Below, one piece after another: positions 13,415-25,900 of a stretch of DNA of 64,000 nucleotides. The stretch is from the NCBI GenBank assembly GCA_037903475.1, contig JBAJFG010000347.1, positions 1,054,001 through 1,118,000 on the forward strand, written 5' to 3'. The number at the start of each line of letters is the position of its first letter. The stretch's first letter is position 1. Source of the stretch: Ancylostoma caninum (taxonomy: Eukaryota; Nematoda; Chromadorea; Rhabditida; Ancylostomatidae). The translations under genes were made by a program, and so were the position numbers. The notes under the pieces are model-generated. The model was not told the DNA's origin and ran no database searches. It saw only the letters and a list, made by a program, of their open reading frames with translations.

Positions 13415-14904
13415 TTCTGGTTTTATATTTTACTGTAAAAATCAGCTTTCTCTTTATTCATTCATTTTTAGATGCTCCGCTTCCATCGTCTACAAAAGAA
13501 ATCATTGTAATTGTTGGCTTCCCTGGATCAGGCAAGTCAACGTTCGCTCGCATGTTGGAGAAGGAACACGGTTACATGGTTGTCAATCGAGATACACTGG
13601 GCACATGGCAGAAATGCTGTGAGCGAGCAAGAGTTTACCTGAGGGACGGGAAGAGTGTGGTTGTGGATAACACGAATCCCAACAAAGAATCCAGGCATGG
13701 TTTTCCCACTGTCTCTCAAGAATTTACCTTATAAAAGGGCTATTTAGGAGTCGATATACTGCGTTGGCTCGAGAGCTGAAAGTACCTTGTCGATGCTTTG
13801 AGTTAACCTGTGACATCTATCAAGCTGGTCATAACGTGAAGTTCCGTCGTCTTACAAATGATGCGTCGAACGAGGTCGGAACGATGGTGTTGCGAATGCA
13901 TGGCAGTAAATATGAGGTTGGTTTGGGTTTCTATCTTGTGCGAGAAATACAAAATACAGCGAGTAAAATTACGATCAAAGCTGAATCGTTGAAATATGCA
14001 TGAAATAGTCCTACAGGATGAGTCGTGCCGGTTTCCGCAACGCTTGTTCACCTTCAGGTAGTTATTTCCAGCTGGCGGGTCGTAGCCTAATTTGCAGCAT
14101 TAAGATTACCTATGGTAAACGTGCCAACAGACCCAAAATTTACGCTCCATCTGACACCTATCAACATGCTTACCCATGTTGACGTCCTCTATACGCAATT
14201 GCTGCCCATAGGTAGTTATACTCATGGATATGAGATTACTCAGCCCTTCAGTGATGCATCCGGATCAAACATCTTTTGTAGAGGTGACTAAGACACCAGC
14301 TGTCTTTATAAATATCGCGATGCCGGCCATTTTAGGACCGGGATGCATCATTGAAAGGCTGAGCAACCTCCTTACCCATGGGTGGCAGCTAGGTAATCTG
14401 CATCTGGGTCTAGCTTTGCCGCTTCAAAAATATGGGAGAATTGCTACAGTAATTTATCACGACTGAAAATATTCTCCTGCTCACTGTGTTGTCTATGGTT
14501 TTCTTTTCTCCAGGAGTTAACCATGAGTTATTTTTCCATTTTTCACAGGCAGTGTGCGTTAAGGAACATAAGGCAGTGTGCGTTAAGGCCTTTTGAATAA
14601 ATAAATAAATAAATAAATAAATAAATTTTCGAACACTGAGTAACGTAGTGCTTGGCGCAAATATCGCATTATTTTTCGAAATGATGAGCTTTTGCTTCGA
14701 AAATTGTCATGCACACATGGTTATCTATTTGCTGAGTGCCACCTTCTCCTCCTTTAACCCCTACATTTCTAATTTCGTTATCTTTTGTTTCAGCAACCAG
14801 AGCTATCCGAAGGGTTCGACTCTATAGTACACGTAAATTTCGTGCCGAATTTTGAAAAAGAGGAGCACGAGAAGCTGTACCGGCAGTACCTATCAGAATC
14901 GTAG
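7898..14904 (+). CDS. PNKP: Bifunctional polynucleotide kinase 3'-phosphatase
   Basis: This DNA end-processing enzyme removes 3'-phosphates and phosphorylates 5'-OH ends in single- and double-strand break repair. Exons are 7898-7940, 9538-9657, 9723-9877, 10447-10521, 11014-11157, 11206-11383, 13472-13694, 13748-13916 and 14794-14904: 1,218 nt, 405 residues. The HAD phosphatase motif FDMDGTLITT has its aspartates at residues 53 and 55. It is followed by [22 protein letters not shown], the RKPCTGMW block and YVGDAAGRH. The kinase P-loop GFPGSGKST is at 254-262, with [10 protein letters not shown] and VVDNTNPN after it. The N-terminal FHA domain of vertebrate PNKP is absent. The intron at 13695-13747 starts with GC rather than GT. 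The start at 7898 gives a basic N-terminus and keeps phase; 7763 is an alternative. The introns hold several transposons. Confidence 0.93.
11442..12741 (-). mobile_element. Degenerate Tc1/mariner-type transposon in a PNKP intron
   Basis: The left end CAGGGTGGCTGTTAAGTATG and the right end CATACTTAACAGCCCCCCTG are inverted repeats that continue through the adjacent GGATCGC. The target on both sides is TA-rich, as expected for this superfamily. The minus strand carries broken transposase pieces: an N-terminal HTH-like region at about 12,122-12,340 ending in GKVFTV, which resembles a DEKxFTV catalytic block, and a C-terminal piece at about 11,500-11,800 with [18 protein letters not shown], which matches the SPDLNPLDY block. 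The frame is broken many times, so it cannot be active. Confidence 0.85.
12742..12799. repeat. (TA)n microsatellite between two transposons
   Basis: A nearly pure TA tract of about 58 bp joins the right end of the mariner fossil to the left end of the next element. TA is the target of Tc1/mariner insertion. Confidence 0.95.
12800..13339. mobile_element. Tc1/mariner-type MITE with about 36-bp near-perfect inverted repeats
   Basis: The left end CAGGGGGGGCCATAAGTTAT continues through TGTACAACGTTTGCT, and the right end is its reverse complement over about 36 bp. The body of 540 bp has no open frame of note. TA tracts abut both ends, so the insertion site was a TA microsatellite, or the tracts expanded from the TA duplications. 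Confidence 0.85.
13340..13412. repeat. (TA)n microsatellite right of the MITE
   Basis: A TA tract of about 73 bp ends 59 bp before the acceptor of the PNKP kinase exon. It is long enough to be polymorphic. Confidence 0.95.
14080..14410 (+). repeat. Dispersed repeat family B, copy 1 (PNKP last intron)
   Basis: The diagnostic phrases are TATGGTAAACG, GACACCTATCAACATG, TTTACCCAT-like blocks, GATGCATCATTGA and GGTAATCTGCA. The same set, with substitutions, recurs at about 17,640-17,770, 21,285-21,500 and 26,870-26,965. No coding capacity or clear terminal repeats were seen. Confidence 0.55.
14548..14625 (+). repeat. Short tandem duplication followed by an (AAAT)n microsatellite
   Basis: GGCAGTGTGCGTTAAGG occurs twice within 40 bp, and an AAAT tract of about 30 bp follows at 14,596-14,625. 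Both lie in the last PNKP intron. Confidence 0.85.
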
Positions 14905-16930
14905 ATGTTAGCTCGAAGGCGTCAGCAATTGCAAATTTCTACATTTCTCTTTTAAACCTCTGTTATCAATGAAATTACCGGAATTCCCGATGACCTGACA
15001 TGCGGAACCAATTTTTACCAACCGATGAGTGATCTTTTTTTTCCTGGTGTTGTTTTATTTTCACTTCGCTAACTTTTTGTTACCGGAAAGTTGCAGCTAC
15101 TTGGTTTTATAAGCTTTTCTTTGGAAATCTGTGCAGTGCTCGTTTTCTCGGCAGCTTTATTACCTCTCTTGTGGTTTATTTTTATCCATTTTATGTTTTT
15201 TTTGCATGCATATTCTTATTAGAGCTAAAAAAGAGCTAAAAAATTCCAATGTCCGTTATTTCAGATGACGTACTAGTACAATTCTGTCAAATTCTAACAT
15301 TCTCTGTGGTATTACGAGGTTTCAAGCCATGACTTTATGATATTGGCTAATTACGGACCTCATGTCTTCAAGTCCATTAATGTTTTGAATGTTTTCAGAG
15401 CTGTAGAGCGGCTTGTTTATTTTATGACCTTTTTGTTCCTTTTTTTCTTACTCCATTATCTGATCTTCCGTGTAATTGTATGCGTGTATGGCCTTGAACG
15501 TATAAAGTTTTAATTATTTGATTTAGAATTTTCCAATCTTTTCTTTGTGGTTTTTTTGTTGAGGTGAGGGGTTGGGAGAATCCAGCATCCTTTCTCCGTT
15601 TGAGATACATGGTGTCCGCGCTTCGTTATCTCCCGCCATATCTCCGCATGCGCTGGAAATGAAGCTGTCAGAGGCAACTGATGCTTGTCATAATTGCGGA
15701 TTCTGGCTAGTGAATGGCCTGCCGTGGAGATTTATGGGATGACGGGTGATTTGGTAGGGCGAATTTCCGCTTGTCCAATCCTTTGCCAATTTTTGTTTTT
15801 CAAAGATCTAAGATCCACTCCATCGATGACACTCCCTGTTCTTGTACATTAAATATTCTAGATAAAGCTGCATTTTTCTTCCGATGGGGGAAAGTGTGAT
15901 TTACAACACCTGATAATTCTTGCCACTCCTTGCTTTGGGAAGTTTTCCGGGAAAATGAGTAATTTTTTTCCTGAGAGACCGACTGGTTTTGTGTTTGCAT
16001 CCTGGTGGCGACTTTCTAGAATGTTCGTGAATATTGCTCATGGAAGACAACGTCTGATGACTTCAGCCAACTACTGTAGCAGTACTTTTTTCAGCTCATT
16101 TCAATATCGGCTAATGTCGGGCTCTAACATAAATATCGGCAGTATATTTATTCCCTCTTCCCAAAGCTGTGTAAACAAAAATTTTCTATGCTAAAAAATG
16201 AATTCGAAGAGCTTTCAGCTGAGCAAATGTTTATCGTAGAAAATTTAAAATGAAAACATATCCCGTTTTGAATAGACAGCAAATGTATACAGCACACTTA
16301 AGAGGCAAAGGCACCAGAACATGATCACAGATCGACAAGAACCGGAAAAAGAAGTGTTTGAAGAGCTGGTAGGGAAACAAATGCGAACTAAGGCAATGGT
16401 CATGTGGGAAACAAGGGAATTATGAGGATTACAGGTCGAATCATTGGGATTTACTTTACCTGCTCTTATGCGCAGTCGAATGGTAGACATCAAGAAAGAG
16501 TGAAAAAAAAACTGTATAGGCGTGGATAGCAGTGATTTTCAAGGGAACAAGTTATCAATATTTCTATCCTTGAGAAATCTTTAAGACAGTGTGCCGCATA
16601 TTATTCCGAATTACCCTATTTGGCGCGCTTCAAAAGCTCCACTGGGATACAAATGTGAGCGGCAGTTATGTGGAAAAGTGAAGGATGGGCTCTTGATGCA
16701 AATGATGCTTCATATTAACGCTTGAGATGGCACACTTAGCTGCAGGGCTGCGGTCGATAATGTAAAATCAATAAATCGATTTAATAGTGAAGTGAACAGT
16801 TGTACTCATAGGTGAAGTACTCCGTGGTGCTGGGTCCAATATGGAGATATGTATGCTATGCGTCTTACTAGGCAAAGGCGATAGCCAATGAGATTCACGT
16901 TGGTACTGTCGACATTAATCGATTTATCGA
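14905..16930. other. Convergent intergenic region between PNKP and the tetraspan gene
   Basis: The 3' ends of a plus-strand and a minus-strand gene face each other here. No canonical AATAAA was found close to PNKP. An ATTAAA on the minus strand (plus 16,780-16,785) could serve the tetraspan gene. Near 16,765-16,790 and 16,914-16,934 are opposed copies of an ATCGATTTATCGAT-like phrase, a loose inverted repeat that touches the minus-strand stop codon. No further gene is supported. Confidence 0.5.
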
Positions 16931-19900
16931 TTAGTAGTCGTCTTCTTCTTCTTCTTCGTGTTGTTTTAAGAGTTTTTGGCGTTCAGAATGAGAACGATGT
17001 TCGCATACGATGCTGCTTGTGATGAGTAAGACAACCTGGAATTAATGCTAATGATTACTTAGGTGTAATTAGACGTTCTTTTCAGTTGTGGGTCCATTTC
17101 CAGGATTGAAGGGATGCATAAGGTTCAGGTTTAATTCAAAAAAATAAAAAAAAATCCCATGGAAGATCCATACCTGTAACAGCAGAAATACACATAGTAT
17201 GACGATCAGTTGTGTTTCCGAGCGCAGAAACCGTTGCACTTGGAGACAGTCTGCCACCTTTGCGCATCCTGGACGACCTTGCCAGGACTCCTCGAGTTTA
17301 AGATGTAACTGAAATTATACCGCATAAGCACTGGAAAAGAAGTGACATCATAATGGTGACGAGCTAGACGCACCCGCTTTCTAACCGTGATCGTAAAGGC
17401 GACTGCGATTAACTGAGCGCATATCATCGCTATTTGCCCGAGAATGTGCTGAAACAAAACAACGAGATAAATGGTTGCTACAAAATCTTGAAATGTCTAT
17501 TTATTTTGATATAATAGATTATTATTTATGATAGTTTTGTTTGGTCAATCGCAAAAATAAAACAACATGTTGGCCGGGTCGCAAGTACAGTCTGCACAAG
17601 TATCCAATATGTTTAACATTATCATTCCTGAGTTCGAGTGCATCAATGAAGTTACCCATGGTAAATGGGCTGACGTACCCATATTTACCCTTTACCTAAC
17701 ACCTATCAACGTATTTACCCATACGTGACGTCTATGCGCAGCTGCTATCCTCAGGTAATCATATTTGTGACTATAGGACTACCCTTCCTTCCAGGCCCTG
17801 AAATGCTCTATATGTTAACCCTTGAGAAAATGGTGAGCGGACCTGCGAGAAGAGGTGACCCAGACATACCTCATAATTGAAACGGCGCAATTCGTTAAAT
17901 AAGATGAAACTATTCCAATAACAAGGTGTTCGCAGCAGAAATAAGCCCCCCATTGTTTCAGAAACGTCATTAGAGAGATGGGTAATCTCTACACATGAGT
18001 ATGATTCCCTGTGGGTAGCAGCTGAATATGAACAACACCACATATGGCTGAACATTTGAGTTCCGGGAAAGGTCATGTTCTTATGTTTTCCGTACAGTGG
18101 AAGGGACGAAACGGAAGATAGGTATTTCAGTGTTTTAGTTTTTTCTCATTTGAATGGACGCCAGATAAAGGGTAAACCTCGGCACCTTAACATTTTTACC
18201 ATATATAATCCTGATGGTTCATCATCGCCAAGCAATGTATCTATTGTTCCCTTTCTGAATCTGCTGACTCTATAGATGTTCCCTTCAAGCAACATACTTC
18301 AGCCACCAGAAATCGTCTAATTTCCCATTCTCCAGTCGCCTCGCTACGCGTGCAATTGGAGAATGCTCAATTAGGAAGACAAAGAAAACGAAGCAGTGGC
18401 AGCAAGCAAAAGGGCAACTACTGAGTAACCGAAGGACTGCACGGAAGACAAAGGAGAGGAAGTGTGGGAACTGCTATTTCTTTTGTGTTCCAAGAAGATG
18501 TCATGATGTAATTCTGTTAAAATAAGAAGTGGCTAGGGCGGAAGTTTTGCACACCAAGCGTAACCATCTCATTTATCTCTAAGGTATTGATAATCTTGGC
18601 CCCATCACTCAGTCGCTGTTTTATCTAATGTTGTAGTTCTCTAAAAGATGTCTGAGTCACTACTGCAGTTAGAGGATTGTATATTTTGTACAACTTCGCA
18701 GAAGGTAGTTGGGCAAGTACTCAGCTTTCCAGCGACTTGCTTCTGAACAGTAAAAAATAAGGAAACGAGTTTTCAGGCCCAAAAAATCCCCAGAAAAAGA
18801 TGTTGCTGTTCAGGAATCTCTCAGAAGGAAGGATAGGCCCGGTACAGCGATCCTCCCCCTCCTAAATTTCACATCTTCCTATTGAAACTTCGTTAGCCTT
18901 CTCTTGCTAGATGAGGTGCACTCAAAGAACCTGAAGCTCTTCTGATGCTTGATTTAGCTGCACTTTTCCGCGATATTAAACTATGCGGTGCAGGAAGGCG
19001 CTCGTGGATTTAGCGGCGACTCCTCGGGCGCTGGACGTGCTTTGACACAATTAACGGACGCTGGTCTGCGGTCGATTTTGACCGCTTACGCTGAGGCAAA
19101 TTGATTGTCATGTGGACTCAGTGCCAGCTGGGAAGCGGTGCCGAAGATGACTGACAGCCCATCGCGACGGCAAACATGGGCATTAGTGGGTGAGAGGTCA
19201 ATTCGAGACAGGATTCTGCACGAACTTAGCCTAGCTAAAACAATGCCTCTTTCGAAAAATTGAATTTCACGGAGATTTTTTGAATATTCGGGGGCAAAGT
19301 TGCCTCAGAAACTCATAAAAAAATCGAGTATAAAACGAAATACAAAGCTAGTGGAAAATTTACATGGGGAAAGCACAGACCCCTCCCCTCACATTGCTTT
19401 TCGCCCTCTTTGCGAAGCTCAGCTTACCACATGCCGCCTCCTTTGCTTCTACACCTATGTTTTCAGGATAAATTTGTGAAAACTGTGGAGCGGATAGTGA
19501 ATTTCCCAATGTTCCGCTGGTTTTAATGCAAATTCAGGCTGAAACTCGCACAGATGGCCCATTTCCAAGTATATTTGTGAATCCCAATTGAATTCCGTTT
19601 GAATCTAGCCGTTTTCTGTCGCCTTTCTTGAATTTTCTCCAAAAATCTAAGTTTTATTGGTATTCAGGGTGAGCTTCTCGAAGAAGTGTTTAGAATCAGT
19701 AGTATTGTACTTGTTTAGTCTTTCCTTGACCTATTTCACTGTCATTTGACAAATTTTTCAACATGGGTAGTGGCGATTACCTATGGTCCCATAATCAGCA
19801 GGATAAGAAATAAGAATAATAGAAAGTAACGAAATTTTTTCAATCAGGGAGCAACTCTATATATTTAAGAGTTTTCTACGTTTTTTGCTTCATCCCATTA

Positions 19901-22900
19901 TTGGAGACTAACATAAGTACACACATACTCCGTACAACTATGAATCGCTTCCCCTTATCAGGAAAAACTACCACAAAACCTCGTAGAAGCTTTCAGTCTG
20001 ACTGTTTCCAGACTTCTATCCCATTTCGTGTTAGGGAAACTGAAGCTCAATTTCTGCTGACTCTTCACTTGGGAATCGCGTGGACTCTTTTACTAAAAAA
20101 CTCGAAAACAACAGCAACTCCGTCTGCGAATTCCCTAATGACTAAGCATAGCTAATTAGTTTTGCCTCTGAAGCAATTCACCAGAATTGGATGGCTTGGA
20201 GTCATTCCCACTAATATTTCCGGTGTTTGGACGAAGATCTATGGCGTGGATGAGGAATATCCCTGAAGCTTTCCATTACATAGGATTAGCTAGGATTAGC
20301 ATTCGTTCCTGGCGGCGACAGCTAATCTCACTTACACCAGTTTCTTTGGGTAGGATCTGATCCTTCTCAATGAATCGTTGGTTCGCCCTGGAGGCATCTA
20401 TATAGTCCCAGTGGACTACGTTTACGCCAATCTCAACAACGAACGGATTCAATTACATTTGCATCTCCGTTGTGTGCCGTTTGCAACGGATTAGGCCCTT
20501 CTAAATGGATCACTTGGGCAGATAACACCCCCACCCCCACCCCTCCGCGTATGCGTCCCCCTTCCCATGAGTGTTTTATAATTCTTCGCCCCGTATTTTC
20601 ATCGACACCGTAAGTAGCTGCAGTTCAAAACAACCTATTTTCCTCGTTGTGTTTCGTGCCGCAGCCCCATTTGGAGCTGTAGCAGGAGACTGGCGAAAAC
20701 AAAGAAAACCAGGAGCGGTTTATTGAATTTACAAAGAACCGGGTTGCACACGCCCAAAACACGGACGCATTAGCTCATTCATAATGGATTAATCCGGAAA
20801 TCTGTGCGCACAGCAGATTAAGGAGCCAGACACTGGGAATATTGCAGTGGTACGGGAATATCGAAAGGAAATTAGAGGGCGACTTCAACGAGAACAGCGT
20901 AGTGACTGGTTTCCCGGTACTCTTTTCCTAATAAATGCAGGGCACAGCAAAGGTCGAGGCTGTAGTGCACGAGCCTCGCGAGCTGCTTGGACAGGTTAGA
21001 ACAGGATGCAGTGGGATGGGACGTGGTTGAGAACGGTTATATTATTGAAATGTGTGGATGTGCAGACAATCAGAGTGCCACGTTGCATGTGACATAAAGT
21101 GTGCGAGCAGGCCTGGGCCATTGGAGTTTCCTATGGGTTTCTGTGGAATTTTCTAGGAAACAAAACATATGCCTTGAAATGCATTACTTGTCCTACACCT
21201 ACTAGGATCACATCCATTTTTTTCAATCGTGAAGTCAGTTATCACACTTCTAAATGTAAAAATTTTCATCGTCCTGATGCATAATTGACATTACTCGTGG
21301 TAAACATTCTAACGTTCATAAATTTACCCCTCAACTGACACCAATTTACATGTTTACCCATACATATACGATGTTGTCTATATGCAGAGCCTGGATGCAT
21401 GATTGAGATATCGCTGAATGAAGGTGTCAGTGATGAACATTAGGGATGGATAAATTTGTGGTGTATTGAAACTTTCACCCTGGGTAATCTCGACGACACA
21501 TGCGGCCGCAGAGAGAGGCAACTAGGTGCAGAATAGAAAATTCCTTTTGGCGCGCACATTTAATTTCCCTAATTCGACAATGTGACTTTCGAAACAAATA
21601 GGAGAAGATATTCGGGAATTCCGAGGATGTTTTTAGTCCTAGGCAGTCCTTCAAACCCTCTATTTTCTGAGATTGTCGAAAAAATTGCACATAAGAACTG
21701 TAAAAAAAAAACAATGCGATGACAAATACATGCGCTGTAGTTGAACAAGAAAATAAATAGAAAAAAAAGGAAAACGGAGGGTGCAAGAGAAACTCGATAC
21801 AAATGTCAATACTTCCGAACTTTTTGGACAGGTACCTTATAGGAGGAGTACTAAACGTAGGAAGGGTCCCATCCCAGCTTTCGTACACGCTATGAAACCG
21901 CGAAATTTTACGCACATTCACACAAAACCCCCTGACAAAGTTGCTAGTCATCTCCCTACCCATCTCCGGTACAATCATTCACTGCACGACGACAGTTTAA
22001 TCGATTACACTGTGGTGTTGTGATGTGTTAAGCGGAACAAAGGCAGCGCTCTTTATAATGGCTGGCAGAAGAGCGCAGCAGTTCTGGCAACGGGTCTGGA
22101 AAAGAAGTGCAGAGTATCTATGGAGAAATAAGCGGCAGCTGCAGAGAAGAAGTGCAACTGACATCCTTACTGGTAGAAATAACTCAAAAGAGCTGTGTAA
22201 TGTCGATTCCGAAGGCTGCTTGGTCTGGAACTGGTCCAAATTCAGTGGCGGGAAGTGGGAAGATAGGGGCATTTGGTATGCTATCGTTTCATTTATGTTC
22301 AACTCACTATGTAACCAGTAATTTAGTAGTCTGGTGATTACTTGTCGAATAGAGCACTGCGCAATTCTGGAGCAGTATCCGCTGCGTGGAATGGCCATAA
22401 TTTTTTTAAAATGAAAGCAAGATTCAAATGAAAAACCGGACGAAAGAAAATACGTACTGGTATTTTATTGAACTACACATAACAGACTGATTACAAAAAT
22501 AACAGAAGCCCACTTTCGTTCTCAATTTTTTTTGAGCAAGACCATGTACCTAATATGTTCTACATTACCAGGTATAGAGTGTACAATTAAAAGGCGATTA
22601 AAGACGCAAAAGAAGCAGGTGGAAATCACTGATAGCAGAGTAATGGAGGAGAAAATTTTTAAGCATGTATTTCTAACGATAAGCGGGAAATAGAAAAATG
22701 GTGGTGAAGCTAAGATCTGAGAAGAGAAACATATGGGGAACGGCTCTAGGAGTAGTAGCATCCTACAAGGGATTATTTTTTTAAAATAGTTAATAGTAAT
22801 AAATAGTAGGAATTTTCATTGTTTCTAGTACAGAAGGGAAATTTGTAGCACAAATCAGTCTGTTCGTCAACAGCTACCAGTTCATGTAGAAAGAATAATT

Positions 22901-25900
22901 TATCCGTAAGAAATCGCCAGATCCACAAAGCCTCGCTATATGTTTCGCTTTACAAGGAAAACTGTGCCCCTTCTTAAACACAAAGCTTCTCTATGAAACC
23001 ACCATGTCACATAATTTGAGGTCAGGATTTCACTCAGGTGTATGGAAGAATTTTCTTTTCGGCTGAAATCCCTTCCCAGGTAACGTAACTACTACTATGT
23101 TTATGCCATAATCAAGAAAAGGAATTCACTTACAAACGTTTCATCGCCATGGGCTTTTTTTCACTTACTGTCTTACCATGCCTCTTAGAGGCGTATTTGC
23201 GTGCTCAGCTGAAGGCATTTTAGAATGATATTTAATTATTTACATACCAATTACACCTACTCACTAGTAAAAAGTGAAAATTGCGTATGCTACCAGACAC
23301 TTGAGCATAGTTACAAGTACAAAATGAAAAAGGTAGTAGGGGGAAGAAGTAAGATTTCGTAGCCTTTCACTCTAAAGGGTAAATGTCAGTAAGCATACCT
23401 CTACTAAAATTAACCGAATTGAGTCAAAAAAGACCCCCGGAGCACTTTGCGGCGCTTTTGCTGAGCTCATGGTGTGTCAACATGCACTCATAGCACGATG
23501 CTTGAGAAAGCAAATAGTAGAAAAATCAATATTGATCGGAGATTTCCGTCAAGTAGTCTTTTTTTCCCTGGAATCGGCGATTATTTCTACCAAGTACGAC
23601 TTTTTAGGATGGGCCTAAGAATTAAATGCTTATCTAATGTCTCTTTCTCTCCCACAGATCCCTTTGTTTCCCACTAAGCGCTGAGATATCGATATTCTCA
23701 CATTAGCGATGCTCCTCGGCAAGGATTTGCAAAATCCCAGGGGGTTTTGCCCATGGACCCGTGCAAATACGGCATGCCTGAGCTGTTTCGGCGTTTTTCA
23801 TCTTTTCCTTTCAGAGAAAACGAGAAATGTGCAGTGAATTGAAAGGCGAGAGTGGATTAAGCATGAAAAACTCGAAAAGTGCAGAACTCACCAACGACAT
23901 CAAAAACGAGCCCGGCAGGCATATTGAAATGAAGCCGAACGATGTGAGCAGGAACAGGCAGCATGCGTAGGAGGCGATGAGCGCGATGGTCACTATGTAC
24001 TGAAAAGTGCAATTGATACTGTGATTGGAAACCCATCCGCTGAAAATCTCCATTAACTCAAGAAAGAAGACTTTTGAAAGGCTTCTCACACTTGCTGAAT
24101 TAAAAATTATTAAAACACTTTGATGAAATAAGCGAAATTGAGAATATTGGCTGTGTAAGGAATGAAGACTTATATGGAAATTATTATAAATTTTAGACAA
24201 ACTATTGTTCCATTATGAAAAACTTAAACTTCATTATGAAAATACAATCTCACGTATGGGCAAGAATTAAAAGTACTCGAAACGCAGTGGATGGAAGCGA
24301 TGCTACTGAACAAAATGCTCTCTACATACAATACCGCCCATAATTTTTGCAAAAAAATCGGGTGGCGACGGATTAATCGTTAACAAACCGTCGCAGTACT
24401 GTAACTCCTTTGAAAATAAAGCGTTTCTAAATCTGAGTACATTTTCGGATTGCTCATCGAAATTGGAATTGAACAGTATATAAAATTACTTGAACTTTGA
24501 CTTCAAAACGTTTGTTTTTTCAAAAATTTGAAAATCTTTCAGAATTTCAGCAATCAGGTCAAAATCTGAAAAAACGTTAAAAACCGAGAATTGGGCGGAA
24601 TCCAACGACCGTGTTCAGAAGCCTCATTCCTCAATTATTTTCTCGATTTTTGACGTCTTTTCAGATTTTGACCTGATTGCTGAAATTTTGAGAAAATTTT
24701 AAATTTTTGAAAAAACAAATGTTTTGAAGTCAAAGTTCAAGTAATTTTATATACTGTTCAATTCCAATTTCGATGAGCAATCCGAAAATGTGCTCAGATT
24801 TGGAAAAGCCTCATTTTCAAAGGAGTTACAGTACTGCGACGGTTTGTTAACGATTAATCCGTCGCCCGATTTTTTCGCAAAAACTGTGGGCGGTATTGTA
24901 GATGTGGAATGAGACAATGGAGAAAACACTGACAATATGTGAAGAAATTTGAGCAAAAATCAAGGCTGTAAATTTTCCAGCTGAACAAATTAAAAATCCA
25001 AAAAATGAAAAATGCATGCTCTAGTTAGCTGTATTTTAACCTTTCATACATTCATAATCGAAAACGAAGAAAAAGGCAAAGAAGCAAAAATACCTAAGTA
25101 GCTAATAGATATCCATCCCTTATATGAAGAAAGTAGACGGGTCAGAGACTAATTACGACAACACCTTTTGAATCACACAGCTGAACCACTGAAGTCTAGG
25201 AAAAACGAAAAAAAAGTCGAGGAATAGACTTTTTTTGCGCGAGAGTACATCCACAATAAATTATCAGCCTTATAAAAAACAATAACAAATACATCAAATA
25301 CCTGACGATAAGACCAATTTTAAGACTCAAGTACTAATGAAGCTGTTGGTTTATTAACTGTTGATAGCCACCAACATGAAATAGACCGGAGATAACAATG
25401 ACCTACACAGTAGAAACGAAAAAAAAGTGGAGGAATAACTGAAATTAAGACATATAAGTCCTACCCCCTAAGCTAGAACCGGACCACAACCGGAAGACTG
25501 AAGACTAATGGGTGACACGCGTAGCCAGTTTTAAATTGAAAAGGTGAAAAGGGAATTTTTATTTTAAAAAATTTCCTCACTGTAAAAATGAAAACAGTTC
25601 AAAAGTTGCTGACCAGAACAAAAAAACACAAAATTTTCAATGAATTAAAATATTGAAAATAGATGTATATCTGAATTAAGCGGTAGTATTGGTACTGACG
25701 AAAAAAATGGTTATTTATGTAGAATGGCTTGTAGCCAGCCTCGGGTTAGTCAAGTCGAGATGATTTTCGAATTCTTAATTCGAATCTTAAGCCAATCGAA
25801 ATGTCAAAAATTCGAAGACGATTTGAACCAATTTATTCGGAATAACAGTCCCTAAAAAATGTGGAAAATCAATGAATCAGTCAAAATACCGACCAATTAA

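Noticed and set aside
16245..16493. Minus-strand frame ending in a hydrophobic segment (IMFWCLCLLSVLYTFAVY), first considered as the last exon of the tetraspan gene
   Set aside because: No acceptor gives the right phase, and a better last exon (17,035-16,931) joins exon 5 at a clean GT-AG in phase 0 and completes the fourth helix.
17206..17457. Continuous 83-codon minus-strand frame running through exons 4 and 5 of the tetraspan gene
   Set aside because: Reading through adds a basic stretch and an early stop. Splicing out 17,309-17,385 (77 nt, GT-AG) restores phase and leads into a fourth membrane helix.
21475..21978. Longest single open frame in its region (167 codons, minus strand)
   Set aside because: It overlaps a dispersed repeat, has phenylalanine-rich low-complexity content and no splice sites or similarity.
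22025..22398. Open frames on both strands near 22 kb
   Set aside because: Neither shows a family, splice sites or a signal; opposing frames of similar length suggest base composition rather than coding.
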